In this document: positions 17,307-24,805 of the stretch, piece by piece
Numbering within the stretch: the first letter of the stretch is position 1
Layout of the letters: every line of letters begins with the position of its first letter
Source of the DNA: Lentzea sp. NBRC 105346
GTDB lineage: Bacteria > Actinomycetota > Actinomycetes > Mycobacteriales > Pseudonocardiaceae
DNA length: 64,000 bases
Assembly: GCF_030269605.1 (NCBI RefSeq)
Contig: NZ_BSTQ01000009.1
Coordinates: forward strand, 124,001-188,000
Direction of reading: 5' to 3'
Position numbers and translations under genes: made by a program
Notes under the pieces: generated by a model
Told to the model about the DNA's origin: nothing
Databases searched by the model: none
What the model saw: only the letters and a program-made list of their open reading frames with translations

Positions 17307-18533
17307 GTGAGCGAAGTCAGCGTGTTGGTGGCAGGGGCGAGCATCGCGGGACCCGCGCTGGCCCATTGGCTGCGCCGGCGGGGTGCCCAGGTGACCGTGG
17401 TGGAGCGGGCTCCTGGGTTGCGTCCCGGCGGTCAGGCGGTGGACGCGCGCGGGGTGGCCAAGGAGGTCATCCGGCGGATGGGGCTGGACGCGGCGGTGCG
17501 CGCGGCCTGCACCGACACCGCCGGCGCGTACACCGTGGACGTGGACGGGAACGTGCTGGAGACCTACCGCGCCGACGACCACGGTGGCGACGGGTTCATC
17601 GCGGAGATCGAGATCCTGCGCGGGGACCTGTCCCAGGTGCTCTACGACGACACCCGTGCCGGTGTCGAGTACGTCTTCGGTGACCGGATCGCCGAGCTCA
17701 GCCAGGACGCGGACGGCGTCGACGTGACCTTCGTGAGCGGCGTCCGGCGGCGTTTCGACCTGGTGGTCGGGGCCGACGGGCTGCACTCGTCGTTGCGTGC
17801 GATGGTGTTCGGGCCGCGTGAGCGGTTCGTCCGCCACCTCGGGCTCGTGCTGGCCTTCTACAGCGTGCCCAACGAGTTCGGGCTGGACCGCTGGTTCATC
17901 GAGTACCAGGACAAGGAGTCCGCGCGCTCCGCAGGTCTGCGGCCCATCCGGGACGCCACGCAGGCGATGGCCATGTTCGCCTTTCCCGCGGCCGACTTCG
18001 ACGTCGACCACCGCGACGTCGAGGAGCAGAAGCGCCTGCTGCGGGAGCGGATGGGCGGCCTGGGCTGGTCGACCCCGCGCATCCTCGCGCACCTGGACGA
18101 TACCCCGGACTTCTACCTCGACCAGGTCGCCCAGGTGGTGATGGACCGCTGGTCGAACGGACGGGTGGGGCTGATCGGCGACGCGGCCTTCTGCTCGTCG
18201 CCGATGTCCGGGGCGGGCACCGGACTGGCCCTGGTCGGTGCCTACCTGCTGGCCGGAGAGCTGGCCGCCGCCGGGTGGGACCCGGAGGCCGGTTTCGCCG
18301 GCTACGAGGCGCGGATGCGGTCGTTCGTCGAGGCCAACCAGGAGATCGGCCGGCTGCACGCGCACAGCCGCGCCGTCCCCCAGCCGGATCCGGAGCCGGA
18401 TGCAGGGCCGAGCCCGGAGCCTGACATGGACGCGCTCATGGCACTGGTCGACCGCGCGCTCAACGGCATCGAACTGCCCGACTACACCGGTGTGCCGGAC
18501 TTCGGGGCCTCGGAGTCGTCAGCCAGGGCGTAG
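17307..18533 (+). CDS. FAD-dependent monooxygenase, TetX/PHBH-like
   Basis: A 408-aa flavin monooxygenase. GTG 17307 lies five bases after GGGGG and gives MSEVSVLVAGASIAGPALAH, the FAD Rossmann motif; GTG 17304 and TTG 17295 are alternatives. VVGADGLHSSLR is the NAD(P)H/FAD motif and GLIGDAAFCSSPMSGAGTG the second FAD motif. Such enzymes hydroxylate small aromatics or antibiotics. The C-terminal region has a Pro/Glu-rich insert (PQPDPEPDAGPSPEPD). It lies 240 bp before the first NRPS gene on the same strand, so a tailoring role in the cluster is possible but not shown. Confidence 0.88.
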   Translation: MSEVSVLVAGASIAGPALAHWLRRRGAQVTVVERAPGLRPGGQAVDARGVAKEVIRRMGLDAAVRAACTDTAGAYTVDVDGNVLETYRADDHGGDGFIAEIEILRGDLSQVLYDDTRAGVEYVFGDRIAELSQDADGVDVTFVSGVRRRFDLVVGADGLHSSLRAMVFGPRERFVRHLGLVLAFYSVPNEFGLDRWFIEYQDKESARSAGLRPIRDATQAMAMFAFPAADFDVDHRDVEEQKRLLRERMGGLGWSTPRILAHLDDTPDFYLDQVAQVVMDRWSNGRVGLIGDAAFCSSPMSGAGTGLALVGAYLLAGELAAAGWDPEAGFAGYEARMRSFVEANQEIGRLHAHSRAVPQPDPEPDAGPSPEPDMDALMALVDRALNGIELPDYTGVPDFGASESSARA

Positions 18534-18566
18534 GTGGATCGACCGGGTTCCCCAACCACAGCGCCA

Positions 18567-18725
18567 ATGGATCGTCAGCAGTACGACGTTGCGTTCGTTC
18601 GCCGGGATCTACCCGAAGCCGGTCTGACGGCAGGTACGCAGGTTGTGGTGCTCGAGGTGTACGAGACGCCTTCTCCGGCGTACGAGGTCGTCGGTATCAG
18701 ATCGCTGACCAACGGCGGGCGATGA
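18567..18725 (+). CDS. Small DUF4926-like protein
   Basis: A 52-aa peptide MDRQQYDVAFVRRDLPEAGL, then TAGTQVVVLEVYETP and AYEVVGI. The pattern (V..RDLPE.GL.AG..V.V..VY....AYEV) is that of DUF4926, a small SH3-like barrel found alone or next to toxin genes. The ribosome site is weak, and the start could be ATG 18534. It sits between the monooxygenase and the first NRPS gene. No partner toxin is seen. Confidence 0.5.
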   Translation: MDRQQYDVAFVRRDLPEAGLTAGTQVVVLEVYETPSPAYEVVGIRSLTNGGR

Positions 18726-18745
18726 CAAGGGGCGCGTCACCGCCG

Positions 18746-18763
18746 GTTCAGCGCTGAGTCAGT
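18746..18763 (+). promoter_or_regulatory. Possible SARP heptads before the first NRPS gene
   Basis: GTTCAGC (18746-18752) and AGTCAGT (18757-18763) are 11 bp apart, directly before the start region of the A-PCP gene (18771). GTTCAG recurs before the hydroxymandelate synthase (23639, 23651) and upstream of the large NRPS (29184). Weak but consistent with control by the cluster's SARPs. Confidence 0.35.
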
Positions 18764-18770
18764 GTGCGAC

Positions 18771-20606
18771 ATGACCATCCCTTTCATGGGAGCCATTCAG
18801 GAAACCACGCTGCACGAACTGATCGCTGCCCAGACGCGTGTGGCCCCGTCGAGGATCGCGGTCACCGGACCCGACGGCGACCTCACCTACGGCGATCTCG
18901 AGAGCCGGGCCGAGCGGGTGGCCGACCGGCTCGCCGCGCTCGGCGTGGGAGTGGATCGGCCCGTGGGACTGCTGGTTCCCCGATCGGCGGCGATGATCGT
19001 GGGGATGCTCGGGATACTCCGGGCGGGCGGGGCTTACCTGCCGCTCGACCCCGACCATCCCGACACCCGCGTCCACGCCCTGCTGTCGGCCGCGGGCGCG
19101 GCGGCCGTGGTGACGGTTCCGGAGCTCGCGGAGCGGGCCGGGACCGCCGGGCTGCCCGTCGTCGTGCTGGGGGAGGAGGGGCCCGGCGAGAAATGCCGGC
19201 CCACGCCCGGCTCGGCCCTGTGCTACGTGCTCTTCACCTCGGGCTCGACCGGCGCGCCCAAGGCCGTCGCCGTCGAGCACCGGCAGTACATCCACTACCT
19301 GAACGGCCTGTACGAGCGGATCGAGCCGGGGTGGTCCTGGGCGCTGGTGTCCACGTTCTCCGCGGATCTGGGCAGCACCAACGTGTTCGGCGCGCTGACC
19401 ACCGGCGGCCGGCTGCATGTGCTGTCTCGTGAGCAGGCGATCGACTCGGAGGCCTTCGCAAACTACTTCGCGCTGCACCGGATCGACGCGATGAAGCTCG
19501 TGCCGAGCCACCTCGCGGCGCTGGCCGGCGAGGACGTCGCGGGAGTGCTGCCGCGGCGCCTGCTGATCTGTGCGGGCGAGCCGCTGACGCCGAACCTCGT
19601 TCGCCGGGTCCGGGCCGCCCGGCCGGACCTCGCCGTCGAAAACCATTACGGCCCAACGGAGACCACGGTCTCGATGCTCGCCCACCGGGTACCGCAGGAG
19701 GTGCCGGCGACGATCCCACTCGGCCGCCCGTTCGCGGGTGTTCGCGTGCACGTCCTCGGGCCCGACAAGGAGCCCGTCGAAGACGGCGTCACGGGGGAGC
19801 TGCACATCACGGGCGGGAACCTCGCCCGCGGTTACCTCAACGCCCCCGCCGCGACCGCGGTCGCCTTCCCGCCGTGCCCCGCCGGGCCGTCCGGGGCACG
19901 CATGTACGCGACCGGCGACCTCGTGCGGCGGCTGCCGAGCGGGGATCTGGAGTTCGCCGGCCGGGTCGACGACCAGGTCAAGGTCATGGGATACCGCGTC
20001 GAACCCAGCGAGGTCGCGGCCGTGCTGGCCCGCCATCCGAGCGTGGGGCAGGCGATTGTCGTGCCGTACGGCGCCGCGGGCGAGCTGCGGTTGGCGGGCT
20101 ATGTGACCGGATCCGGCGTCACCGGGGCGGATGTACGCGCGTTCGCGGCGGATCTGCTGCCGGAGCACATGGTGCCTTCGGCCGTCGTGGTGCTCGACGC
20201 CCTGCCGTTGACCTCGAACGGCAAGATCGACCGCGCGGCCCTGCCCGCTCCCGTCGTCGAGCCGACCGAGCACCACGTCGCACCCCAGACGGGGCTGGAG
20301 GAGCAGGTCGCCGCGGTCTGGGCCTCGACGCTCAAGCTCGCGCACGTCGGCGTGCACGACAACTTCTTCGACATCGGCGGCACGTCGCTGCTGCTGATGC
20401 GGCTCAGGGTCCGGCTGATCAAACTGCTCGACCGGGAGATCTCAATGGTCACGCTGTTCCGCAACCCGACCGTGCGCCTGCTGGCGCGCCATCTCGAGAC
20501 GGCCGAGGCGCCCGCGTTGGAGGCGGACAACGGCCGGGGGCGGAGCAGGCTGACCACGGCCGCCCGTGCCCGGCGGCGCGCCGCGATGAGCGGAGACGAG
20601 CGATGA
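18771..20606 (+). CDS. NRPS loading module: adenylation-PCP
   Basis: A 611-aa A-PCP protein. The A domain (~13-490) has LFTSGSTGAPKAVAVEH (A3), HYGPTETTV (A5), GDLVRRLPSGDLEFAGRVDD (A7-A8) and NGKIDRAAL (A10). Reading the pocket against GrsA gives about DLTKIAHVSK, nearest to the Asp code DLTKVGHIGK, so Asp or a close analogue (Asn, beta-modified Asp) is suggested. The A4 stretch FSADLGSTNVF is unusual but keeps the key Asp. The PCP is ~505-580 with phosphopantetheine Ser539 in DIGGTSLL. There is no C domain, so it starts a chain or feeds another module. Its TGA overlaps the PKS ATG, suggesting that its PCP hands over to that KS. ATG 18771 is used; GTG 18762 and ATG 18786 are alternatives. 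Confidence 0.9.
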   Translation: MTIPFMGAIQETTLHELIAAQTRVAPSRIAVTGPDGDLTYGDLESRAERVADRLAALGVGVDRPVGLLVPRSAAMIVGMLGILRAGGAYLPLDPDHPDTRVHALLSAAGAAAVVTVPELAERAGTAGLPVVVLGEEGPGEKCRPTPGSALCYVLFTSGSTGAPKAVAVEHRQYIHYLNGLYERIEPGWSWALVSTFSADLGSTNVFGALTTGGRLHVLSREQAIDSEAFANYFALHRIDAMKLVPSHLAALAGEDVAGVLPRRLLICAGEPLTPNLVRRVRAARPDLAVENHYGPTETTVSMLAHRVPQEVPATIPLGRPFAGVRVHVLGPDKEPVEDGVTGELHITGGNLARGYLNAPAATAVAFPPCPAGPSGARMYATGDLVRRLPSGDLEFAGRVDDQVKVMGYRVEPSEVAAVLARHPSVGQAIVVPYGAAGELRLAGYVTGSGVTGADVRAFAADLLPEHMVPSAVVVLDALPLTSNGKIDRAALPAPVVEPTEHHVAPQTGLEEQVAAVWASTLKLAHVGVHDNFFDIGGTSLLLMRLRVRLIKLLDREISMVTLFRNPTVRLLARHLETAEAPALEADNGRGRSRLTTAARARRRAAMSGDER

Positions 20607-23600
20607 CCGCGCAACAGGCGGAGCCGACCGGGCTCGAGATCGCCGTCATCGGCATGGCGGGACGCTTCCCCGGCGCGGACTCGGTCGGGCGGTTCTGGGA
20701 GAACGTGGTCGACGGCGGCGAGCGGATCGCGTCGTTCACCGCGGAGGACGCCATCGCCGCCGGTGTGGCGCCGGACCTGGCCCGGCACCCCGACTACCGG
20801 CACGTCCACGGCGTGCTCGACGGCGTCGAGTACTTCGACAACGTCCTTTTCGGATATACACCGCGCGACGCCGCCATGCTCGACCCGCAGCAGCGCATCT
20901 TCCTGGAATGCGCCTGGGCCGCGATGGAGGACGCGGGGTACGCACCTCGCGCCGAACACCCGCCCGTGGGCGTCTACGCCGGTGCCAGCCAGAACGCCTA
21001 CCTGCTCAACAACCTGATGCGGTCCCCTGGCGTGCTGGCGAGCCTGAGCCCGCAGGAGCTGCTGATGGCCACCGAGAAGGACCTGCTGGCGGCCAGGGTC
21101 TCCTACCACCTCGACCTGCGCGGGCCGAGTGTGAGCGTGCAGTCCTCGTGCTCGTCGTCGCTGGTCGCCGTGCACATGGCCTGCCAGGCGCTGCTCGCGG
21201 GCGAGTGCGACGTGGCCCTGGCCGGCGGCGTGACGGTCCACGTGCCCCAGTTGGAGGGCTACCAGTACACCGCCGGCTCGGTGTTCTCCTCCACCGGGCG
21301 CTGCCTGCCGTTCGACGCCGGCGCCGACGGGACGGTCTTCGGCAACGGCGTCGGGGTGGTCGTGCTCAAGCCCCTGGCGGACGCACTCGCCGACCACGAC
21401 ACGGTTCACGCCGTCATCCTGGGGTCGGCGGTGAACAACGACGGCGCGCGCCGGATGGGCTTCACCGCTCCGGGAGTGGACGGGCAGGTCGCCGCCCTCC
21501 GCGCGGCCCACCGCGTCGCGGGTGTGGATCCCAGCACCATCACCTACGTGGAGACCCACGGGACGGGCACGTCGCTGGGCGATCCGATCGAGTTCGAAGC
21601 GCTCGTCGAGGCGTTCGGCACCGACGGTCCCCCGTGCACGCTCGGCACCCTGAAGGCGCAGATCGGCCACCTCGCCTCCACGGCGGGCGTGGCGGGTCTC
21701 ATCAAAACGGTGCTCGCGCTCAAACACGGCGTCCTGCCACCCAGCCGTCACTTCACCCAGCCGAACCCGGAGATCGACCTGGACGCCGGCCGGTTCCGGC
21801 TGCTCGCCGAGGCGACACCGTGGCCGGAGCACGGCCGGCGGCGGGCCGCGATCAGTTCCTTCGGCATCGGCGGCACGAACGCGCACATGGTCCTGGAAGA
21901 GCCCCCGCCCCCGGCTCCACGCTCTGCAAAGGGCCGCGAGCACGAGGTGCTGCCGCTGTCCGCCCGTGAGGACGAGCCGCTGCTCGAACTGGCCGCCCGG
22001 CTCCGGGAGCACCTGGAGACCCATCCGGAGGCCGAACTGGCCGACGTCGCCGCCACGTTGCAGCATGGCCGCACCCCTCAGCGCCGCAGAGCATCGGTCA
22101 CGTGCACGGACATCGACTCGGCGGTCACCGCCCTGGCCGGCGTGCGGCCACCGACGGTGGACGCACGCGATCGTGGCGTGGTCTTCATGTTCCCCGGACA
22201 GGGTGCTCAGCGGGTGGGCATGGGGCGGGACCTGTACGAGACGGAGGAGATCTTCCGCACCTGGATCGACGCAGCGGACGAGCGCCTGGACTTCGACCTG
22301 CGCGGCCTGCTGTACGCCGGTGACCCGGCCGAGAACGCGAACACGTTGGCGCACACCCGATACACGCAGCCGGCGCTCTTCGCCGTCGAGCACGCCCTCG
22401 CCCGCCTGTGGCTGGATCTCGGGCTCGAACCCAGGGCGATGATCGGGCACAGCCTCGGTGAATACGTGGCGGCGACCATCGCGGGATGCTTCGACTTCGC
22501 GACCGCGCTCGATCTGGTCGCGGCGCGGGCATTGCTCATGCAGGACCAGCCGTCCGGCGCCATGCTCACCGTCGCCCTTCCGGTGGACGAGGTACGGCCC
22601 CTGCTCGACGGCGAGATCGCGGTCGCGGCCGTGAACGGTCCCGCCCTCTGCGTCGTGTCCGGCCCCGTGCCGGCGGTGGAGGCGCTGGAGGAGCGGCTGC
22701 GCGCGGCCGGGGTCACGTGCCGCCGGCTGCGGACGTCCCACGCCTTCCACTCGCCGATGATGGAAGCCGTGGCCGCACCGTTCGCGGCGCGGCTGCGCGC
22801 GGTTGAGCTCCGGCCGCCGAGGATTCCGTTCGTCTCCAACCTGACCGGCGACTGGATCCGCCCCGAGGAGGCCGTCGATCCCGAGTACTGGGTCCGCCAT
22901 CTGCTCTCCCCGGTCCGGTTCCACGACGGGGCGGGGCGGCTGCTGAGCGGCCCGCCCTCCGTGCTCCTGGAGGTCGGTCCGGGGGCCACCCTTCGGGCGC
23001 TCGTCGGCAAGGCCGGTGACGATCACGTCGTGCTCGGCGGCCTGCCCGGCCCGGAGCGCGAAGCCGACGGTGCCTACCTGGCCCGCACGGTCGGCCGACT
23101 GTGGGAGGCGGGTGCGCCCGTGGACTGGAGCCGGTGGCGCCGGGGCCAGTGGTCGCGCGTACCGCTGCCGACGTATCCGTTCGCACGTAGGCGGCACTGG
23201 GTGGAGCCGGTGGCCGGAACCGGTTTCGGCGCCGCGGTCCCGGCAGCGGAAACTCTTGGCGCGCAAGACGTACAGCCTCCTGCCGGCAGCGAGCCGGTCG
23301 GCGGTCTGTCCGAGACCGTGCTGCGCGTCTGGCGGGAGTTGCTCGGCATCGAAGACGTCGGTCTCGACGACGACTTCTTCGAGCTCGGCGGCCACTCGCT
23401 GCTGGCGACCCGAATCATCGCCTTGGTGTCCGACAGGACCGGTGTCGAGCTGCCCGGCGACGCGCTTTACACGGCACCGACGCCCAGAGAGCTCGTCGCG
23501 CTCGTCGAACGCGACTCCCCGTCCTCAGCGGACGAACTGGAGGACCCGGAACTGATGGCACGGCTCATCGCGGAGATCGCGGAGATGTCGCCCGAGGAGG

Positions 23601-23629
23601 TCGACGACCGGCTGCGCGAGGAAACCTGA
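20603..23629 (+). CDS. Type I PKS module: KS-AT-carrier protein
   Basis: A 1008-aa minimal PKS module. The KS (~10-430) has Cys183 in VQSSCSSSL and the His motifs ETHGTGT and KAQIGHLAS (usual KxNIGH). The AT (~530-830) has Ser617 in GHSLGEY and HAFHSPMM, the HAFH signature of malonyl-CoA specificity. The carrier domain (~890-965) has Ser932 in ELGGHSLLATR and looks PCP-like, so a downstream C domain may take the chain. KR, DH and ER are absent, so the beta-keto group would stay unless changed in trans. The acidic C terminus (ELEDPELMARLIAEIAEMSP) is a likely docking segment. It is coupled to the A-PCP gene by an ATGA overlap. Confidence 0.93.
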   Translation: MTAQQAEPTGLEIAVIGMAGRFPGADSVGRFWENVVDGGERIASFTAEDAIAAGVAPDLARHPDYRHVHGVLDGVEYFDNVLFGYTPRDAAMLDPQQRIFLECAWAAMEDAGYAPRAEHPPVGVYAGASQNAYLLNNLMRSPGVLASLSPQELLMATEKDLLAARVSYHLDLRGPSVSVQSSCSSSLVAVHMACQALLAGECDVALAGGVTVHVPQLEGYQYTAGSVFSSTGRCLPFDAGADGTVFGNGVGVVVLKPLADALADHDTVHAVILGSAVNNDGARRMGFTAPGVDGQVAALRAAHRVAGVDPSTITYVETHGTGTSLGDPIEFEALVEAFGTDGPPCTLGTLKAQIGHLASTAGVAGLIKTVLALKHGVLPPSRHFTQPNPEIDLDAGRFRLLAEATPWPEHGRRRAAISSFGIGGTNAHMVLEEPPPPAPRSAKGREHEVLPLSAREDEPLLELAARLREHLETHPEAELADVAATLQHGRTPQRRRASVTCTDIDSAVTALAGVRPPTVDARDRGVVFMFPGQGAQRVGMGRDLYETEEIFRTWIDAADERLDFDLRGLLYAGDPAENANTLAHTRYTQPALFAVEHALARLWLDLGLEPRAMIGHSLGEYVAATIAGCFDFATALDLVAARALLMQDQPSGAMLTVALPVDEVRPLLDGEIAVAAVNGPALCVVSGPVPAVEALEERLRAAGVTCRRLRTSHAFHSPMMEAVAAPFAARLRAVELRPPRIPFVSNLTGDWIRPEEAVDPEYWVRHLLSPVRFHDGAGRLLSGPPSVLLEVGPGATLRALVGKAGDDHVVLGGLPGPEREADGAYLARTVGRLWEAGAPVDWSRWRRGQWSRVPLPTYPFARRRHWVEPVAGTGFGAAVPAAETLGAQDVQPPAGSEPVGGLSETVLRVWRELLGIEDVGLDDDFFELGGHSLLATRIIALVSDRTGVELPGDALYTAPTPRELVALVERDSPSSADELEDPELMARLIAEIAEMSPEEVDDRLREET

Positions 23630-23638
23630 GAAGTCCTT

Positions 23639-23669
23639 GTTCAGCAAAGCGTTCAGCGTGCCGTAAAGA
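23639..23669 (+). promoter_or_regulatory. GTTCAGC direct repeats before the Hpg genes
   Basis: GTTCAGC occurs at 23639-23645 and 23651-23657, with a third weaker copy GTAAAGA at 23663, giving a 12-bp period. They lie in the 105-bp gap between the PKS and hydroxymandelate synthase genes, about 65-95 bases before the GTG at 23735. They may be activator sites giving the Hpg genes their own promoter. Confidence 0.4.
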
Positions 23670-23734
23670 CCCCGGTGTTTGGATGGCTTCGAGGGGCCCG
23701 AACGGGGCCACCTGGGGTGCACTGGGGAGCAATC

Positions 23735-24805
23735 GTGGATCGATCGCGTCTTAGCCATGTCCATCTCTATGTCGGGGACGCCTGTCAGGCGGCCTACTTC
23801 TACCGCAAGGCTTTCGGCTTCCGTCCGATCGCGGAGTCGCCCGCGGCCCGGCAGCCCTACACGGTGCTGCTGGCGCAGGGCGACATCCGCCTCATGCTGA
23901 CATCGACGACAAACGCGGCCGACCCGGTCGCCCGCTACGTGGCCGCGCACGGCGATGGCGTCGCCGACATCGCCATCGCGGTACCCGATGTGGCACAAGC
24001 GTTTCGCGCCGCGGTCGAACGCGGCGCCGACCCGATCATGGAGCCGTCGGCCCGCACCGGCACCGGCTGCACTGTCGTGAGCGCAACGGTTCGCGGCTTC
24101 GGCGACGTCGTGCACACGCTCGTGGAAGCGGGTACACCGTTGCCACATCCCACTCTTTCGCCCATCGACGGAGCGCTCGGCGCGCCTTCGGACGGTGAGC
24201 TGCTCAGGGCCATCGACCACTTCGCGGTGTGCGTCCCGACCGGTGAGCTGGACAAGACGGTGAGCCGGTACCAGGAGGCGTTCGGCTTCGACGAGGTCTT
24301 CTCGGAGTTCATCGAGGTGGGCGAGCAGGCCATGTCCTCGAAGGTGGTGCGCCACCCGTCCAGTGGCATCACACTCACCATCCTGGAGCCCGACGCGTCG
24401 CACGAGCCCGGCCAGATCGACACTTTCCTGCTGTCCCACGGCGGAGCCGGCGTTCAGCACGTGGCCTTCGAGACCGGGGACATCAGGGAGGGCGTGCGGC
24501 GCATCGGCGCTCAGGGCGTCGAGTTCCTCAAGACGCCCGCCGCCTACTACGACCTGGTGGAGGACCGGGTCGGGGAGCTCGGCGCCGAGCTCGACGACCT
24601 GCGCGCGCGGGGCATCCTCGCCGACCGCGACGAGTGGGGCCTGCTGCTGCAGATCTTCACCCGGTCCCCGTACGCCCGCAGGACCCTGTTCCTGGAGCTG
24701 ATCGAGCGGCGCGGCGCGCGCACCTTCGGCAGCGGCAACATCAAGGGCCTCTACGAGGCGGTCGAGCGGGAACAGAGCCGCGAGGACGGTGCCGATGCCG
24801 TCTGA
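23735..24805 (+). CDS. hmaS: 4-hydroxymandelate synthase
   Basis: A 356-aa Fe(II) dioxygenase of the HPPD/HmaS family, which converts 4-hydroxyphenylpyruvate to 4-hydroxymandelate, the first committed step to 4-hydroxyphenylglycine. Two vicinal-oxygen-chelate halves are visible; iron ligands are His162 (IDHFAVC), His242 (GVQHVAF) and Glu321 (LFLELIER). Features of HmaS rather than HPPD include GDGVADIA, GFGDVVHTL, VEFLKTPAAYYDL and the end ARTFGSGNIKGLYEAVERE. GTG 23735 follows GGGGAG at a good distance. It overlaps the next gene, which supplies the following two steps, by 11 bp. That context makes HmaS much more likely than HPPD. Confidence 0.9.
   Translation: MDRSRLSHVHLYVGDACQAAYFYRKAFGFRPIAESPAARQPYTVLLAQGDIRLMLTSTTNAADPVARYVAAHGDGVADIAIAVPDVAQAFRAAVERGADPIMEPSARTGTGCTVVSATVRGFGDVVHTLVEAGTPLPHPTLSPIDGALGAPSDGELLRAIDHFAVCVPTGELDKTVSRYQEAFGFDEVFSEFIEVGEQAMSSKVVRHPSSGITLTILEPDASHEPGQIDTFLLSHGGAGVQHVAFETGDIREGVRRIGAQGVEFLKTPAAYYDLVEDRVGELGAELDDLRARGILADRDEWGLLLQIFTRSPYARRTLFLELIERRGARTFGSGNIKGLYEAVEREQSREDGADAV

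Noticed and set aside
18771-20606. Adenylation domain as an alpha-keto or aryl acid loader because of the odd A4 motif FSADLGST
   Set aside because: When aligned without gaps the key Asp (position 235) is kept and the pocket is near the Asp code, so an amino acid is more likely; not excluded.
23735-24805. 4-hydroxyphenylpyruvate dioxygenase of tyrosine catabolism
   Set aside because: Sequence signatures (VEFLKTPAAYYDL, ARTFGSGNIK) and coupling to the HmO-HpgT gene fit hydroxymandelate synthase better.
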